Assembly: GCA_009911505.1 (NCBI GenBank)
Contig: QXXL01000012.1
Location: forward strand, 108,851-172,850
Reading direction: 5' to 3'
Origin: Lachnospiraceae bacterium
GTDB lineage: Bacteria; Bacillota; Clostridia; Lachnospirales; Lachnospiraceae
DNA: 64,000 nt
The notes beneath the pieces are model-generated. The model was not told the origin of the DNA. It saw only the letters and a list, made by a program, of their open reading frames with translations, and made no database searches. Made by a program: the position numbers and the translations under genes. Within the stretch, counting starts at the first letter, position 1, and each line of letters starts with the position of its first letter. Shown one piece after another: positions 32,624 through 42,157 of this stretch.

Positions 32624-34924
32624 GTGAAAGATATCCGTATTATTTCCGGAAAACGAATTACCCCGTCCATAGATACGGTAGCCGCCCTTTGCGGTGTAAA
32701 GCTGCCAGGTACATCTGACAGTGAAGTACAGAGGATCTTTCGGCAGCAGCTGCCGTCCGTTCTAATGCACCTGCGCCCTAAGGCGGCGTTGTCAATTGGC
32801 TCCGTGCGCCTTCCGTTAAGCAGCAGGCGGCAACAGGCGGAAAAAGACGCGCTTTTTGCTATGCTTACGATTGGGGGCGGTGTCAGCCGGATGATCCAAA
32901 AGGCTATGGATAAACAGGATATGTTACAGGCATTTGTGTTAGACGCTATGGCAGACAGCTGCCTGTATACATTTGAGGAGCAGCTGCTGCCGTCTGTGCG
33001 TCAAATTTGCCTGGAAGAAGGCTTTGGGGTTATGAGACGGCTAGAGCTTATGAGCGATGTGCCAGAAAGCATGTTAAAAATTATCTATGAAACGGTTGAT
33101 GCAGGCCGTACTCTGGGCATTTCTATGACTTCGGGCTTTATGCTGACTCCGGAAAAATCCATGAGCCTTTTATTTGAATTGACGGATGATACGGATATGC
33201 AGTGCCTTGAACATAACTGTAGTACGTGCCTGGCAGAAGATTGTGCGCTGCGCAAAACAAACGATCTGCAGATTACAGTAGAAGTGGCTTTGCCATTCCA
33301 ACATAGTGAAGGGGGGGCGTGCCAAAGTAACGCCGTATCCCGCCAACAGTTTTCTTGCAGTAAAGGCAGCATCTTGTTAGACGTACTCCATGAAAACGGT
33401 ATTTTTCCGCCTGCTTATTGCGGCAAACAGGGCGTTTGTGGAAAATGCGGCGTTCAAATAGTAGAAGGCTTCCTTCCAATCACTCCGGAGGATCAGGCTG
33501 TTTTTTCTCCATTAGAGCTGCAAAATGGGATGCGCCTGTCGTGCAAAGCGGCCTTGCAGGGAAATGTAACGGCCTGTGTCCATTTAGAAAAAGAGGATAC
33601 CTTTCAGGTCTTAGGATGCCACCGAAAAGATCTGGTAAGCGTGGCAAAAGCCCCTGCGCCTGAAAAATGCTTTGGGGAAAAATCATTGACAGATCAGGAT
33701 AACCGATTTGGAGTGGCGATAGATATTGGGACTACAACGCTTGCATTTTCCCTGGTACAGCTTGCAGGAGGCAGAGTAATAGACACTTATACAGCAGTAA
33801 ATTCCCAGCGCCCCCTCGGCGCAGATGTCCTTTCGCGTATGCAGGCAGCAAACGCAGGGAAATCAAAGCAGTTGCGCGTGTTGGCTCAAAAAGATATTTT
33901 ACACGGGCTTCAAACGCTCCTGAAAAGGAATTGCCTGTACCCTGCCCTGCTTTCTGAAATTGTAATTGCCGCAAATACAGTTATGCTGCATCTTTTGCGG
34001 GGGTATTCCTGCGAAGGGTTAAGCCGGCATCCGTTTACTCCGGTTACGCTTAACATGGAGGAGCTTTCCCTTTCGGAGCTATTTGCCGGATTGCCCCAGG
34101 GGATTTCGCTGCCCTGCGCCCAAGAACAGATAAAAGCCACATTGCTTCCCGGCATATCTGCATTTGTGGGCGCTGATATTACAGCCGGCTTGTATGCCTG
34201 CGGCATATTAGATACTAAAGATAATGTATTATTTCTGGATTTGGGGACAAATGGGGAAATGGCTTTGAAAAAAGGGAGTACTATCTATACGGCGTCCACT
34301 GCTGCAGGCCCGGCATTTGAAGCGGCAAATATCAAATGGGGCATGCCAGGCATTGCAGGGGCAATTTCGCAGGTTCAAATCTGCAAAGGCGAGCCCCGGA
34401 TTAAGACAATTGGAGACTGCCAGCCGGCAGGGATTTGCGGGACGGGCGTAGTTGAAACAATTGCCGGATTGCTAGAAGACAAGCTTATGGATTCCACCGG
34501 AAAGTTAAAGGAACCTTATTTTTCCCAAGGGTATCCTTTGGGAAAAACTATACATGGGGAGACAATTGCCCTGCTGCAAAAGGATATCCGTGAAATACAA
34601 ATGGCAAAGGCTGCTATCCGGTCGGGAATGGAAACCCTTTTGATACATTCCGGCACACATTGGGATGAGATCGGAAAAATATATTTGGCGGGAGGCTTCG
34701 GTTATTTTCTGGACATAACAAAAGCAGCCGCAATCGGCATCCTGCCCAAGGAAGCTGCGAAAAAAACAAAAGCCGCTGGAAATACGGCATTAGAAGGCGC
34801 ACTCTTATATTTAAAAACCAAAAACCACAGCACATTACAGGATATTATAAAAAATGCAAGGGGGATATCCCTTGCAGAAGATGAAAAATTTCAGGAACTG
34901 TACCTGGAACACCTTTCCTTTTAA
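32624..34924 (+). CDS. Corrinoid-protein activator-type fusion: MetH-activation-like, 2Fe-2S and ASKHA domains
   Basis: 766 residues, GTG start 32624. Residues about 1-215 resemble the B12-dependent methionine synthase activation domain (ending in a Cys cluster, HNCSTCLAEDCALR). A 2Fe-2S ferredoxin domain follows near 245-320, with CGKQGVCGKC and a later Cys. The C-terminal 420 residues are a DUF4445/ASKHA ATPase domain (VAIDIGTTTLAFSL, then DLGTNGEMAL). ASKHA-ferredoxin proteins (RACE/RamA type) reduce inactive cob(II)alamin in corrinoid methyltransferases using ATP. No corrinoid protein or methyltransferase is adjacent, so the partner is unknown. Confidence 0.85.
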   Translation: MKDIRIISGKRITPSIDTVAALCGVKLPGTSDSEVQRIFRQQLPSVLMHLRPKAALSIGSVRLPLSSRRQQAEKDALFAMLTIGGGVSRMIQKAMDKQDMLQAFVLDAMADSCLYTFEEQLLPSVRQICLEEGFGVMRRLELMSDVPESMLKIIYETVDAGRTLGISMTSGFMLTPEKSMSLLFELTDDTDMQCLEHNCSTCLAEDCALRKTNDLQITVEVALPFQHSEGGACQSNAVSRQQFSCSKGSILLDVLHENGIFPPAYCGKQGVCGKCGVQIVEGFLPITPEDQAVFSPLELQNGMRLSCKAALQGNVTACVHLEKEDTFQVLGCHRKDLVSVAKAPAPEKCFGEKSLTDQDNRFGVAIDIGTTTLAFSLVQLAGGRVIDTYTAVNSQRPLGADVLSRMQAANAGKSKQLRVLAQKDILHGLQTLLKRNCLYPALLSEIVIAANTVMLHLLRGYSCEGLSRHPFTPVTLNMEELSLSELFAGLPQGISLPCAQEQIKATLLPGISAFVGADITAGLYACGILDTKDNVLFLDLGTNGEMALKKGSTIYTASTAAGPAFEAANIKWGMPGIAGAISQVQICKGEPRIKTIGDCQPAGICGTGVVETIAGLLEDKLMDSTGKLKEPYFSQGYPLGKTIHGETIALLQKDIREIQMAKAAIRSGMETLLIHSGTHWDEIGKIYLAGGFGYFLDITKAAAIGILPKEAAKKTKAAGNTALEGALLYLKTKNHSTLQDIIKNARGISLAEDEKFQELYLEHLSF

Positions 34925-35104
34925 TAAAAGCAAGGCTCACCCAGTCAAAGTGTCTAGTACTACAGCGAATATTTCACAGCTATGCGCTCCCGACTACGTT
35001 ATTGGATACCTGCATCTAAAAGCCCCTGAACACAGCCCAGCCTCATACCCTGCCCTCTGCCTGACGGCCACTTTGCCATCCACTCCCTACAGTTCGCACT
35101 AACA

Positions 35105-35848
35105 TTAAGCTTCTATACAAAACCTCGATGCCAGACATTGAACCATGTCTGAATAAACCGCTTCACATTCGGCAGATTGCCCCTCTTCTATCAAACGGAT
35201 ACATGGTTTTAGGTACTGTTCCCAAACCGATGCATATACTTCCTGTGAATCCGGGCAGCTATCTATCCGCTCCACAATTTGAGGGGCAATCCGGTAGTAT
35301 TCCTTTACAGCATCGATCCGTTCTTTGCAGCCCGTCATATAGGTATCGCGGAACATCCGCAACAGCGTAAGCTCATAGCAGTTATCCGCCTTGTCAAGGC
35401 TCCTGCAGACAGCAGTTGTAATAAAACAGGGGCTGCTCCTAAAACCGCCTTTGATTTCCTCTACCGTCATACCGCTGATATGGTTTCCGGGGAACGTCTC
35501 GTTCCACGCATCTGCCATGCCCTGCGCAAGCTCCTTTGCCCGCAGGCTCTCTATTTCCCGGATTAACGGCAGGAAATAGGAAACCATAGCCATATTATTG
35601 TCTACACGGGCCATTTCCCTTTTGCGTTTTGATTGTATCTGCCCCATCTCTTGCGCTGCAAATTCTGCGACACAGTAATTCAAAGAATCAAGCGGTGCGT
35701 CGGGATCGTCCAGATAGCTGCGCAAAGATACAAATAAATCCGCATAACGTTTTTTCAACCGTTTAATGTCATCCGGATAGGTGGAACGGTTTAGCCTTTC
35801 AGAAATCTCTTTAATGTCTTTATACAATGCAATTAATTGTTTTTCCAA
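35105..35848 (-). CDS. CFI-box protein of unknown function
   Basis: 247 residues, TTG start (first base 35848) with AGGAG 10 bases upstream. Residues 1-125 are helical and charged. Cys141 begins CFITTAVCRSL, followed by LTLLRMFRDTYM, the 'CFI-box' pattern (CFIxTA...LRxFRD) found near the C-terminus of many unrelated bacterial proteins. The function of that box is unknown; the Cys suggests modification or membrane association. Transcribed alone on the minus strand between the activator and rpsJ. Confidence 0.7.
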   Translation of the reverse strand: MEKQLIALYKDIKEISERLNRSTYPDDIKRLKKRYADLFVSLRSYLDDPDAPLDSLNYCVAEFAAQEMGQIQSKRKREMARVDNNMAMVSYFLPLIREIESLRAKELAQGMADAWNETFPGNHISGMTVEEIKGGFRSSPCFITTAVCRSLDKADNCYELTLLRMFRDTYMTGCKERIDAVKEYYRIAPQIVERIDSCPDSQEVYASVWEQYLKPCIRLIEEGQSAECEAVYSDMVQCLASRFCIEA

Positions 35849-35890
35849 TGTGTTTTGTCTCCTAATAAAATCAAAAGTTAAGCTGGCTTA

Positions 35891-35919
35891 ATTCTAACAT
35901 GGGCATAGAAGGTTTTCAA
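35891..35919 (-). promoter_or_regulatory. Sigma-A promoter for the CFI-box gene
   Basis: On the minus strand, TTGAAA (35919-35914), 17 bases, TAGAAT (35896-35891). The region 35920-36060 beyond it contains a run of nine G near 35962 and GC-rich inverted repeats but no gene. Confidence 0.65.
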
Positions 35920-36063
35920 GATATTTCATAAAAACAGTAATTTTAAAGGCTGCGGACTAAAGGGGGGGGCGGCTGGCAAAGGATCCGCCAGGCTTTGGCA
36001 GGCCTAAAGAAGGCTTCTTATTTACACAATATGGTGCGCTCTATTTAAAAAACAAAAAAATGC

Positions 36064-36092
36064 TTGCAATTCTTTTGACAATCCTGTATACT
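36064..36092 (+). promoter_or_regulatory. Promoter of the S10-spc-alpha operon
   Basis: TTGCAA (36064-36069), 17 bases, TATACT (36087-36092). A TTGACA (36075-36080) and TATAAT (36092-36097) also occur but not with correct mutual spacing. Confidence 0.65.
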
Positions 36093-36094
36093 AT

Positions 36095-36326
36095 AATCGC
36101 TGTGGCATTGATAGCGAAGAAGCGTGAGGTTGCTGCCGCTAACGGCAGGTTTTCCGTGGAGCGAATGTCAAGTCAAGAAACTGGCGACAAGTCACTGTAT
36201 CACATAAGATCTACCAGCAAAGTAGAACGCAGGGCAATTAGGTACTACCACATGACACGCCCGGCAAAGTGTACAGTCACCGCTTGTCGTACTGAACCAA
36301 AGTGCGAAAAGGAGGCGACTTTTTTT
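36095..36326 (+). promoter_or_regulatory. Structured leader of the S10 operon
   Basis: About 225 bases of untranslated leader. A 5' hairpin, CTGCCG/CGGCAG with CTAA loop (36133-36148), precedes a long-range helix: CGACAAG (36185-36191) pairs with CTTGTCG (36283-36289), and ACTGTA (36194-36199) with TACAGT (36272-36277). Inside are a TCTAC/GTAGA hairpin (36210-36226) and possible GGGC/GCCC pairing (36232/36259). The ribosome binding site follows 20 bases later. The multibranch shape suggests autoregulation by a ribosomal protein such as L4, as in the unrelated E. coli S10 leader. This is inference. Confidence 0.5.
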
Positions 36327-36644
36327 ATGGCAAGTCAGGTAATGAGGATCACATTAAAAGCGTATGATCACGAGCTTGTGGATGCATCTGCAAAGAAAAT
36401 CATCGAAACTGTAAAGAAAAACGGAGCGCAGGTGAGCGGCCCCGTACCACTTCCGACCAAAAAGGAAGTAATCACTATTTTAAGGGCGGTTCATAAATAC
36501 AAGGACTCCCGCGAACAGTTTGAGCAGAGGACACACAAGCGTCTGATTGATATCATCACACCAACCCAGAAGACGGTAGATGCATTATCCCGCTTGGAAA
36601 TGCCTGCAGGTGTCTACATTGACATCAAAATGAAAACCAAGTGA
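36327..36644 (+). CDS. rpsJ: 30S ribosomal protein S10 (NusE)
   Basis: 105 residues. ATG 36327 behind AAGGAGG; the frame is open further upstream but only in the leader. [26 protein letters not shown] and [19 protein letters not shown] are diagnostic. First gene of the superoperon; also acts in NusG-NusE antitermination. Confidence 0.96.
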   Translation: MASQVMRITLKAYDHELVDASAKKIIETVKKNGAQVSGPVPLPTKKEVITILRAVHKYKDSREQFEQRTHKRLIDIITPTQKTVDALSRLEMPAGVYIDIKMKTK

Positions 36645-36727
36645 TTCAATCAGGTAAAAGGAACAATCCTCGAAAGTTTAATATAGAAGCTATGCAAAGC
36701 ATCCACTTATATTGACTGTTCTAGGAT

Positions 36728-36748
36728 GAACGCACGATGAATGCGTTC
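36728..36748 (+). other. Hairpin upstream of rplC
   Basis: GAACGCA (36728-36734) and TGCGTTC (36742-36748) form a perfect 7-bp stem with loop CGATGAA. It lies about 15 bases before AGGAGG. The hairpin before rpoA has nearly the same loop. Confidence 0.6.
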
Positions 36749-36775
36749 CGCTGTAGGAAAACAGGAGGTAAAGGA

Positions 36776-37459
36776 ATGAAAAAAGCAATTTTAGGCACAA
36801 AAGTCGGAATGACCCAGATATTTGGCGATGACGGCGTATTAGTACCAGTAACGGTGCTTCAGGCAGGCCCTTGCTATGTAACCCAGATTAAGACAGTAGA
36901 AAACGACGGTTACAGTGCAGTACAAGTTGGGTTTGTAGACAAAAAAGAAAAAATCGTAACCAAAGATGCAAGCGGCAAAAAAGAAATCCGCAACAGGCAC
37001 GGCGTAACGAAAGCCGAGAAAGGCCATTTTGCAAAAGCAGGGGTTACCAGCAAAAGATATGTCAGGGAGTTTAAATTTGACAACGCGTCTGATTACAAAC
37101 TGGCAGATGAAATCAAAGCAGATATCTTTTCCGCAGGCGATAAAGTTGACGCTACTGCAATTACAAAGGGTAAAGGTTTCCAGGGCACGATTAAGAGGTT
37201 CGGCCAGCACAGGGGGCCGATGACGCATGGTTCTAAGTTCCATCGCCATCAGGGTTCAAATGGCGCCTGCTCGTCACCGAGCCGTGTATTCAAAGGAAAA
37301 GGGATGCCGGGACAGATGGGTCATGTAAAAGCAACCGTACAGAACCTCGAAGTGGTACGTGTGGATGTTGAAAACAACCTGCTCTTAATCAAGGGTTCCG
37401 TACCGGGACCGAAGAAATCTTTAATCACGATCCGGGAATCGGTAAAAGTAACGAATTAG
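36776..37459 (+). CDS. rplC: 50S ribosomal protein L3
   Basis: 227 residues from ATG 36776 (AGGAGG upstream). It begins [15 protein letters not shown], and the loop [23 protein letters not shown] reaches toward the peptidyl-transferase centre (near residues 122-145). Longer than the typical 205-210 residues. An upstream in-frame ATG at 36737 lies in the hairpin region and is rejected. Confidence 0.96.
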   Translation: MKKAILGTKVGMTQIFGDDGVLVPVTVLQAGPCYVTQIKTVENDGYSAVQVGFVDKKEKIVTKDASGKKEIRNRHGVTKAEKGHFAKAGVTSKRYVREFKFDNASDYKLADEIKADIFSAGDKVDATAITKGKGFQGTIKRFGQHRGPMTHGSKFHRHQGSNGACSSPSRVFKGKGMPGQMGHVKATVQNLEVVRVDVENNLLLIKGSVPGPKKSLITIRESVKVTN

Positions 37460-37486
37460 CGCTAACAGGAAAGGAGGAACACACAG

Positions 37487-38161
37487 ATGGCAACAGTATC
37501 TGTTTATAATATGGAAGGCAGCAAAGTCGGGACAATGGAATTAAACGATGCCGTATTCGGTGCAAAAATCAACGAGCACTTAGTACACATGTCCGTAGTC
37601 CAGTACCTTGCAAACAAACGTCAGGGGACACAGAAGGCCAAGACCCGTTCCGAAGTCAGCGGCGGCGGCAGGAAGCCGTGGCGGCAGAAAGGAACCGGCC
37701 ATGCAAGGCAGGGTTCGACCAGGTCACCGCAGTGGAAGGGCGGCGGCGTCGTATTCGCCCCGACTCCGAGGGATTATTCATTTAAGCTCAACAAAAAAGA
37801 AAAAGTGGCGGCATTGAAAGCGGCGCTCACCTCCAGGGTGCAGGACAACAAGATTTATGTGATGGAGAATCTTGCGCTCGGCGAAATCAAGACCGGTAAA
37901 ATGGCACGTGTCTTAAACAGCTTAGGCGTTCAGAAAGCGCTCATTGTCACAAACGGCACGGATGAAAACGTATATTATTCCGCAAGGAACATCCCGGGCG
38001 TAAAGGCGGGCTTTATTACCAAAGTGAAAACCACCGACAAGAAAACAGGTGAAGAGAAGGAGCTGTTATCTTCCACCTTAAATGTATATGACATCTTAAA
38101 ATACAACAACCTTGTGATTACCAAGGCAGCAGCAGAATTGATTGGGGAGGTGTATGCATAA
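37487..38161 (+). CDS. rplD: 50S ribosomal protein L4
   Basis: 224 residues, slightly longer than usual. The extended loop RSEVSGGGRKPWRQKGTGHARQG with SPQWKGGG lines the exit tunnel. Stop and rplW start overlap as TAATG. L4 is the S10-operon repressor in E. coli and therefore a candidate ligand for the rpsJ leader. Confidence 0.96.
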   Translation: MATVSVYNMEGSKVGTMELNDAVFGAKINEHLVHMSVVQYLANKRQGTQKAKTRSEVSGGGRKPWRQKGTGHARQGSTRSPQWKGGGVVFAPTPRDYSFKLNKKEKVAALKAALTSRVQDNKIYVMENLALGEIKTGKMARVLNSLGVQKALIVTNGTDENVYYSARNIPGVKAGFITKVKTTDKKTGEEKELLSSTLNVYDILKYNNLVITKAAAELIGEVYA

Positions 38162-38460
38162 TGGCAAATATACAGTATTATGACGTTATCCTTCGTCCGG
38201 TAGTCACCGAAAAAAGCATGAACCTGATGGCAAACAAAGAGTACACGTTTTTTGTGCATCCGGATGCCAATAAGACCATGATCAAAGAAGCCGTACAGAG
38301 GATGTTTGAAGGCACAAAGGTAGAGCGTGTCAACACCATGAACATCCCGGGCAAATTAAAACGCCGCGGCGCCATCACTGGCAGGACGGCAGCCCAGAAA
38401 AAGGCAATTGTTAAACTGACAGAGGACAGCGCGGATATTGAGATTTTCAGCGGGCTGTAG
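38161..38460 (+). CDS. rplW: 50S ribosomal protein L23
   Basis: 99 residues; YYDVILRPVVTEKSM at the N-terminus, the central FFVHPDANKTMIKEAVQ and the GRTAAQKKAIVKL tail are typical. Lies at the exit tunnel and docks SRP and trigger factor. Begins in the rplD stop codon. Confidence 0.96.
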   Translation: MANIQYYDVILRPVVTEKSMNLMANKEYTFFVHPDANKTMIKEAVQRMFEGTKVERVNTMNIPGKLKRRGAITGRTAAQKKAIVKLTEDSADIEIFSGL

Positions 38461-38484
38461 GCATGGGCTTCTGCCAGCGGATTA

Positions 38485-38558
38485 TACGCAGCATTGCGTG
38501 AAAAAAATATATTGAAATACCCTTTGGGTATACCTATATGGCATGGGAACCATGCCAT
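38485..38558 (+). other. Two hairpins upstream of rplB
   Basis: ACGCA (38486-38490)/TGCGT (38495-38499) with GCAT loop, and a very strong stem ATGGCATGG (38538-38546)/CCATGCCAT (38550-38558), 9 bp with a GAA loop. The second lies just before AAAGGAG. No T-run follows either. Confidence 0.65.
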
Positions 38559-38579
38559 GAAAAAGAAAGGAGAACTACA

Positions 38580-39422
38580 ATGGGAATTAAGACATATAAC
38601 CCATATACGCCTTCCAGGAGACATATGACGGGCTCTGATTTTTCTGAAATCACTAAAAAGACGCCAGAGAAGTCGTTGTGCGTTGCGTTAAAGAAGAATG
38701 CCGGCCGTAACAACCAGGGTAAGATTACGGTAAGGCACCGTGGCGGCGGATGTAAGAGGAAATACAGGATTATAGACTTTAAAAGGAACAGGGACGGGGT
38801 TTTAGCTACAGTTATTGGAATCGAATACGATCCGAACCGGACAGCGAATATTGCCCTGATTAAATATGAGGACGGCAAAAAAGCCTATATCCTTGCACCG
38901 GCCGGTCTTACAGACGGCATGAAGGTTATGAGTGGCCCGGATGCCGAAGTAAGGGTTGGCAACTGCCTGCCGCTTGACAGCATTCCGGTTGGTACGCAGA
39001 TCCACAACATTGAGCTTTACCCGGGCAAAGGCGGCCAGATGGTACGCGCCGCAGGCAATGCAGCGCAGCTGATGGCAAAAGAAGGCAAATATGCCACGCT
39101 CCGCCTTCCATCCGGCGAAATGCGCATGGTTCCGATCCTCTGCCGTGCAACCATCGGCGTAGTAGGCAACGGCGACCATAACCTTATTAATATCGGTAAA
39201 GCAGGGCGTAAACGCCATATGGGTATCCGCCCGACTGTCCGCGGTTCCGTTATGAACCCGAATGACCATCCGCACGGCGGTGGTGAAGGAAGGGCCCCGA
39301 TTGGACGCCCAGGCCCATGTACACCGTGGGGTAAACCGGCGCTCGGCTTAAAGACCAGGAAGAAACACAAACAATCTAACAAGCTTATCGTAAGAAGAAG
39401 AGATGGTAAGGCATTGAAATAA
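38580..39422 (+). CDS. rplB: 50S ribosomal protein L2
   Basis: 280 residues from ATG 38580 with AAAGGAG upstream. It begins [13 protein letters not shown], and the essential His is in [18 protein letters not shown] near the C-terminus. The in-frame ATG at 38538 lies within the hairpin and is not used. Confidence 0.97.
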   Translation: MGIKTYNPYTPSRRHMTGSDFSEITKKTPEKSLCVALKKNAGRNNQGKITVRHRGGGCKRKYRIIDFKRNRDGVLATVIGIEYDPNRTANIALIKYEDGKKAYILAPAGLTDGMKVMSGPDAEVRVGNCLPLDSIPVGTQIHNIELYPGKGGQMVRAAGNAAQLMAKEGKYATLRLPSGEMRMVPILCRATIGVVGNGDHNLINIGKAGRKRHMGIRPTVRGSVMNPNDHPHGGGEGRAPIGRPGPCTPWGKPALGLKTRKKHKQSNKLIVRRRDGKALK

Positions 39423-39433
39423 GGAGGGTTAAT

Positions 39434-39715
39434 ATGTCTCGTTCATTAAAGAAAGGGCCATTTGCGGACGAAAGTTTATTAAAGAAAGTTGACGCAATGA
39501 ACGCTTCCGGGAATAAGAGTGTCATTAAGACCTGGTCCCGCCGTTCTACAATTTTCCCGTCGTTCGTTGGACATACATTTGCAGTTCATGATGGAAGAAA
39601 ACATGTTCCGGTATATGTTACCGAAGATATGGTTGGCCACAAGCTCGGCGAGTTCGTAGCGACCAGGACTTACAGGGGACATGGAAAAGACGAAAAAAAA
39701 TCAGGCGTCAGGTAA
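39434..39715 (+). CDS. rpsS: 30S ribosomal protein S19
   Basis: 93 residues; [18 protein letters not shown] at the N-terminus, then [30 protein letters not shown] near 34-63. Binds 16S rRNA near the decoding head together with S13. AAGGAGGG precedes it. Confidence 0.96.
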   Translation: MSRSLKKGPFADESLLKKVDAMNASGNKSVIKTWSRRSTIFPSFVGHTFAVHDGRKHVPVYVTEDMVGHKLGEFVATRTYRGHGKDEKKSGVR

Positions 39716-39735
39716 TTTGAAAGGAGGTTATATCC

Positions 39736-40122
39736 ATGGCAAAAGGACATAGATCCCAGATAAAAAGAGAGAGAAACGAAAAGAAAGACACAAGGCCTTC
39801 AGCAAAATTATCTTATGCCAGAGTATCCGTACAGAAGGCTTGTTTCGTGTTAGATGCAATCCGCGGTAAGGATGTGCGGACAGCGCTTGCTATTTTGGCT
39901 TACAATCCCAGGTACGCTTCGAGCCTGCTTGAGAAATTGTTAAAATCTGCCGTTGCCAATGCGGAGAACAACAACGGCATGAAAGCGGAAAACCTATACA
40001 TTGCAGAGTGCTATGCAAACAAAGGGCCGACAATGAAAAGAATCAGACCAAGGGCACAGGGAAGGGCTTACCGGATCGAGAAGAGGATGAGCCACATAAC
40101 AATTGTGCTGGATGAGAAATAA
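39736..40122 (+). CDS. rplV: 50S ribosomal protein L22
   Basis: 128 residues; [23 protein letters not shown] near residue 23 and the tunnel hairpin [21 protein letters not shown] are characteristic. The hairpin lines the exit tunnel at the macrolide site. Confidence 0.96.
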   Translation: MAKGHRSQIKRERNEKKDTRPSAKLSYARVSVQKACFVLDAIRGKDVRTALAILAYNPRYASSLLEKLLKSAVANAENNNGMKAENLYIAECYANKGPTMKRIRPRAQGRAYRIEKRMSHITIVLDEK

Positions 40123-40133
40123 GGAGGGCGAAC

Positions 40134-40790
40134 ATGGGACAGAAAGTAAATCCTCATGGCTTAAGAGTTGGGATTATCAAAGATTGGGACTCGAAATGGT
40201 ATGCGGAAGCAGAATTTGCAGATTTCCTAATCGAAGACTACAATATCAGGACATTCCTTAAGAAAAAATTATATGCGGCAGGTATTTCCAGGATTGAAAT
40301 GGAGCGTGCGTCTGACCGTGTAAAAGTAATCATTTATACAGCAAAGCCAGGCGTTGTAATCGGCAAGGGCGGCGCGGAGATTGAAAAGATCAAAGCTGAA
40401 GTCCAGAAACTGACCGACAAGAAATTAGTCGTAGACATCAAAGAAGTAAAACGGCCGGACAAAGACGCCCAGCTGGTAGCCGAGAACATTGCATTACAGC
40501 TTGAGAACCGTGTATCCTTCCGCCGCGCCATGAAATCCTGTATGGGACGCTGCATGAAGGCAGGCGCAAAAGGAATCAAAACATCCTGCTCCGGACGCCT
40601 TGGCGGCGCTGACATGGCACGTACCGAGTTCTATAGCGACGGTACGATTCCGCTGCAGACACTGCGCGCTGACATCGACTACGGGTTTGCGGAGGCAGAT
40701 ACCACCTATGGAAAAGTCGGTGTGAAGGTTTGGGTCTACAAAGGAGAAGTACTTCCTAAGAAGGGAAATAAGGAAGGAGGAGCTCAGTAA
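40134..40790 (+). CDS. rpsC: 30S ribosomal protein S3
   Basis: 218 residues; [20 protein letters not shown] at the start, KH domain with [14 protein letters not shown], and C-terminal [17 protein letters not shown]. Forms the mRNA entry channel with S4 and S5. rplP follows 2 bases after the stop. Confidence 0.97.
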   Translation: MGQKVNPHGLRVGIIKDWDSKWYAEAEFADFLIEDYNIRTFLKKKLYAAGISRIEMERASDRVKVIIYTAKPGVVIGKGGAEIEKIKAEVQKLTDKKLVVDIKEVKRPDKDAQLVAENIALQLENRVSFRRAMKSCMGRCMKAGAKGIKTSCSGRLGGADMARTEFYSDGTIPLQTLRADIDYGFAEADTTYGKVGVKVWVYKGEVLPKKGNKEGGAQ

Positions 40791-40792
40791 TT

Positions 40793-41230
40793 ATGTTAAT
40801 GCCAAAAAGAGTAAAACGTCGTAAGCAGTTCCGCGGGAGCATGCGCGGAAAAGCGTCGAGAGGAAATAAAATCATATACGGAGAATATGGTATTGTGGCC
40901 ATGGAACCGTGCTGGATTAAATCCAACCAGATTGAGGCAGCCCGTATCGCCATGACGCGTTATGTGAAACGTGGCGGTAAAGTCTGGATTAAAATATTCC
41001 CAGACAAACCAGTAACCGCAAAGCCGGCAGAAACCCGTATGGGTTCCGGTAAAGGTACACTGGAGTATTGGGTAGCAGTTGTAAAACCGGGCCGTGTATT
41101 ATTTGAAATCGCTGGCGTGCCGGAAGAAGTAGCGAGGGAGGCACTGCGTCTTGCCACGCATAAATTACCCTGTAAATGTAAAATCGTTTCACGGGCAGAC
41201 TTAGAAGGCGGTGAATCAAATGAAAACTAG
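40793..41230 (+). CDS. rplP: 50S ribosomal protein L16
   Basis: 145 residues; [20 protein letters not shown] at the start and [18 protein letters not shown] in the middle. Contacts A-site tRNA. Its last 11 bases overlap rpmC in another frame, indicating coupling. Confidence 0.97.
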   Translation: MLMPKRVKRRKQFRGSMRGKASRGNKIIYGEYGIVAMEPCWIKSNQIEAARIAMTRYVKRGGKVWIKIFPDKPVTAKPAETRMGSGKGTLEYWVAVVKPGRVLFEIAGVPEEVAREALRLATHKLPCKCKIVSRADLEGGESNEN

Positions 41231-41429
41231 TAAATATTTAGAAGAATTAAGGTCACAGTCTGTTGCAGATTTGAATGCACAGTTAGTGGAAGCCAAAAAA
41301 GAGCTTTTCAATTTGAGGTTCCAGAATGCCACCAACCAGTTGAATAATACCAGCAGGATCAAAGAAGTCAGGAAAAACATTGCCAGGATCCAGACCATTA
41401 TCACTGAGAAGGCAAACGTGGCAGAGTAG
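41220..41429 (+). CDS. rpmC: 50S ribosomal protein L29
   Basis: 69 residues from ATG 41220 inside the rplP 3' end ([10 protein letters not shown]). Two helices with the conserved LFNLRFQ motif and [16 protein letters not shown] at 41211 is in frame but less likely. Located at the tunnel exit beside L23. Confidence 0.94.
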   Translation: MKTSKYLEELRSQSVADLNAQLVEAKKELFNLRFQNATNQLNNTSRIKEVRKNIARIQTIITEKANVAE

Positions 41430-41451
41430 GACGGGAAGGAGAACGAAGGCT

Positions 41452-41709
41452 GTGGAAGAAAGAAATCTTAGAAAAACACGAGTAGGTGTTGTTGTAAGCG
41501 ATAAAATGGATAAGACGATCGTTGTCGCTGTCAGGGATAACGTAAGGCATCCGCTCTACAAAAAGATCGTAAAAAAGACATACAAATTAAAAGCCCATGA
41601 TGAGAAAAACGACTGCCGCATTGGCGATACAGTAAAAGTAATGGAAACAAGGCCTTTATCCAAAGACAAAAGGTGGAGGCTTGTGGAAATCGTAGAAAGG
41701 GCAAAATAA
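41452..41709 (+). CDS. rpsQ: 30S ribosomal protein S17
   Basis: 85 residues from GTG 41452 with AAGGAG about 10 bases upstream. The OB fold has [19 protein letters not shown] and [11 protein letters not shown]. The frame is open back to 41380 within rpmC, but only the GTG gives the normal length and a ribosome binding site. Confidence 0.95.
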   Translation: MEERNLRKTRVGVVVSDKMDKTIVVAVRDNVRHPLYKKIVKKTYKLKAHDEKNDCRIGDTVKVMETRPLSKDKRWRLVEIVERAK

Positions 41710-41720
41710 GAAAAGCAGTA

Positions 41721-41755
41721 CCCGCATGGCACCTTAGCATGCCGTATTGCGTGGG
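41721..41755 (+). other. Hairpin upstream of rplN
   Basis: An outer stem pairs CCCGCA (41721-41726) with TGCGTGGG (41748-41755) with a small bulge. An inner stem pairs GGCA (41728-41731) with TGCC (41740-41743). It sits just before AAGGAGG of rplN, and has no T-run. Confidence 0.5.
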
Positions 41756-41778
41756 AAAAAAAGAAGGAGGCTGCAAAC

Positions 41779-42147
41779 ATGATTCAACAGGAGAGCAGAC
41801 TTAGGGTAGCGGATAACACTGGTGCAAAGGAAATCTTATGTATCCGTGTTATGGGCGGTTCTACCAGAAGGTATGCAAATATCGGCGATATAATTACTGC
41901 TACGGTTAAAGATGCAACACCAGGCGGCGTTGTAAAAAAAGGCGATGTCGTAAAGGCAGTCGTTGTCCGTACAAAAAAAGGTGCCCGTCGTAAAGATGGT
42001 TCTTATATAAAATTTGATGAGAACGCTGCTGTTATTATCAAAGAAGACAAAACCCCGAGGGGAACCCGTATCTTTGGACCAGTAGCCAGGGAGCTCCGTG
42101 AAAAACAGTTTATGAAAATCGTTTCACTGGCTCCGGAAGTATTGTAG
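41779..42147 (+). CDS. rplN: 50S ribosomal protein L14
   Basis: 122 residues; [23 protein letters not shown] at the start, [15 protein letters not shown], and [14 protein letters not shown] near the end. Forms an intersubunit bridge and binds RsfS. AAGGAGG upstream. Confidence 0.97.
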   Translation: MIQQESRLRVADNTGAKEILCIRVMGGSTRRYANIGDIITATVKDATPGGVVKKGDVVKAVVVRTKKGARRKDGSYIKFDENAAVIIKEDKTPRGTRIFGPVARELREKQFMKIVSLAPEVL

Positions 42148-42157
42148 GAGGTGCAGG

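Noticed and set aside
35960..36010. Terminator before the S10 operon
   Set aside because: GC-rich inverted repeats (CTGGC/GCCAG) and a G-run are present but no T-run follows in either direction.
36060..36326. N-terminal extension of S10
   Set aside because: The frame is open upstream, but it spans the promoter and leader; S10 homologues start at the ATG with AAGGAGG.
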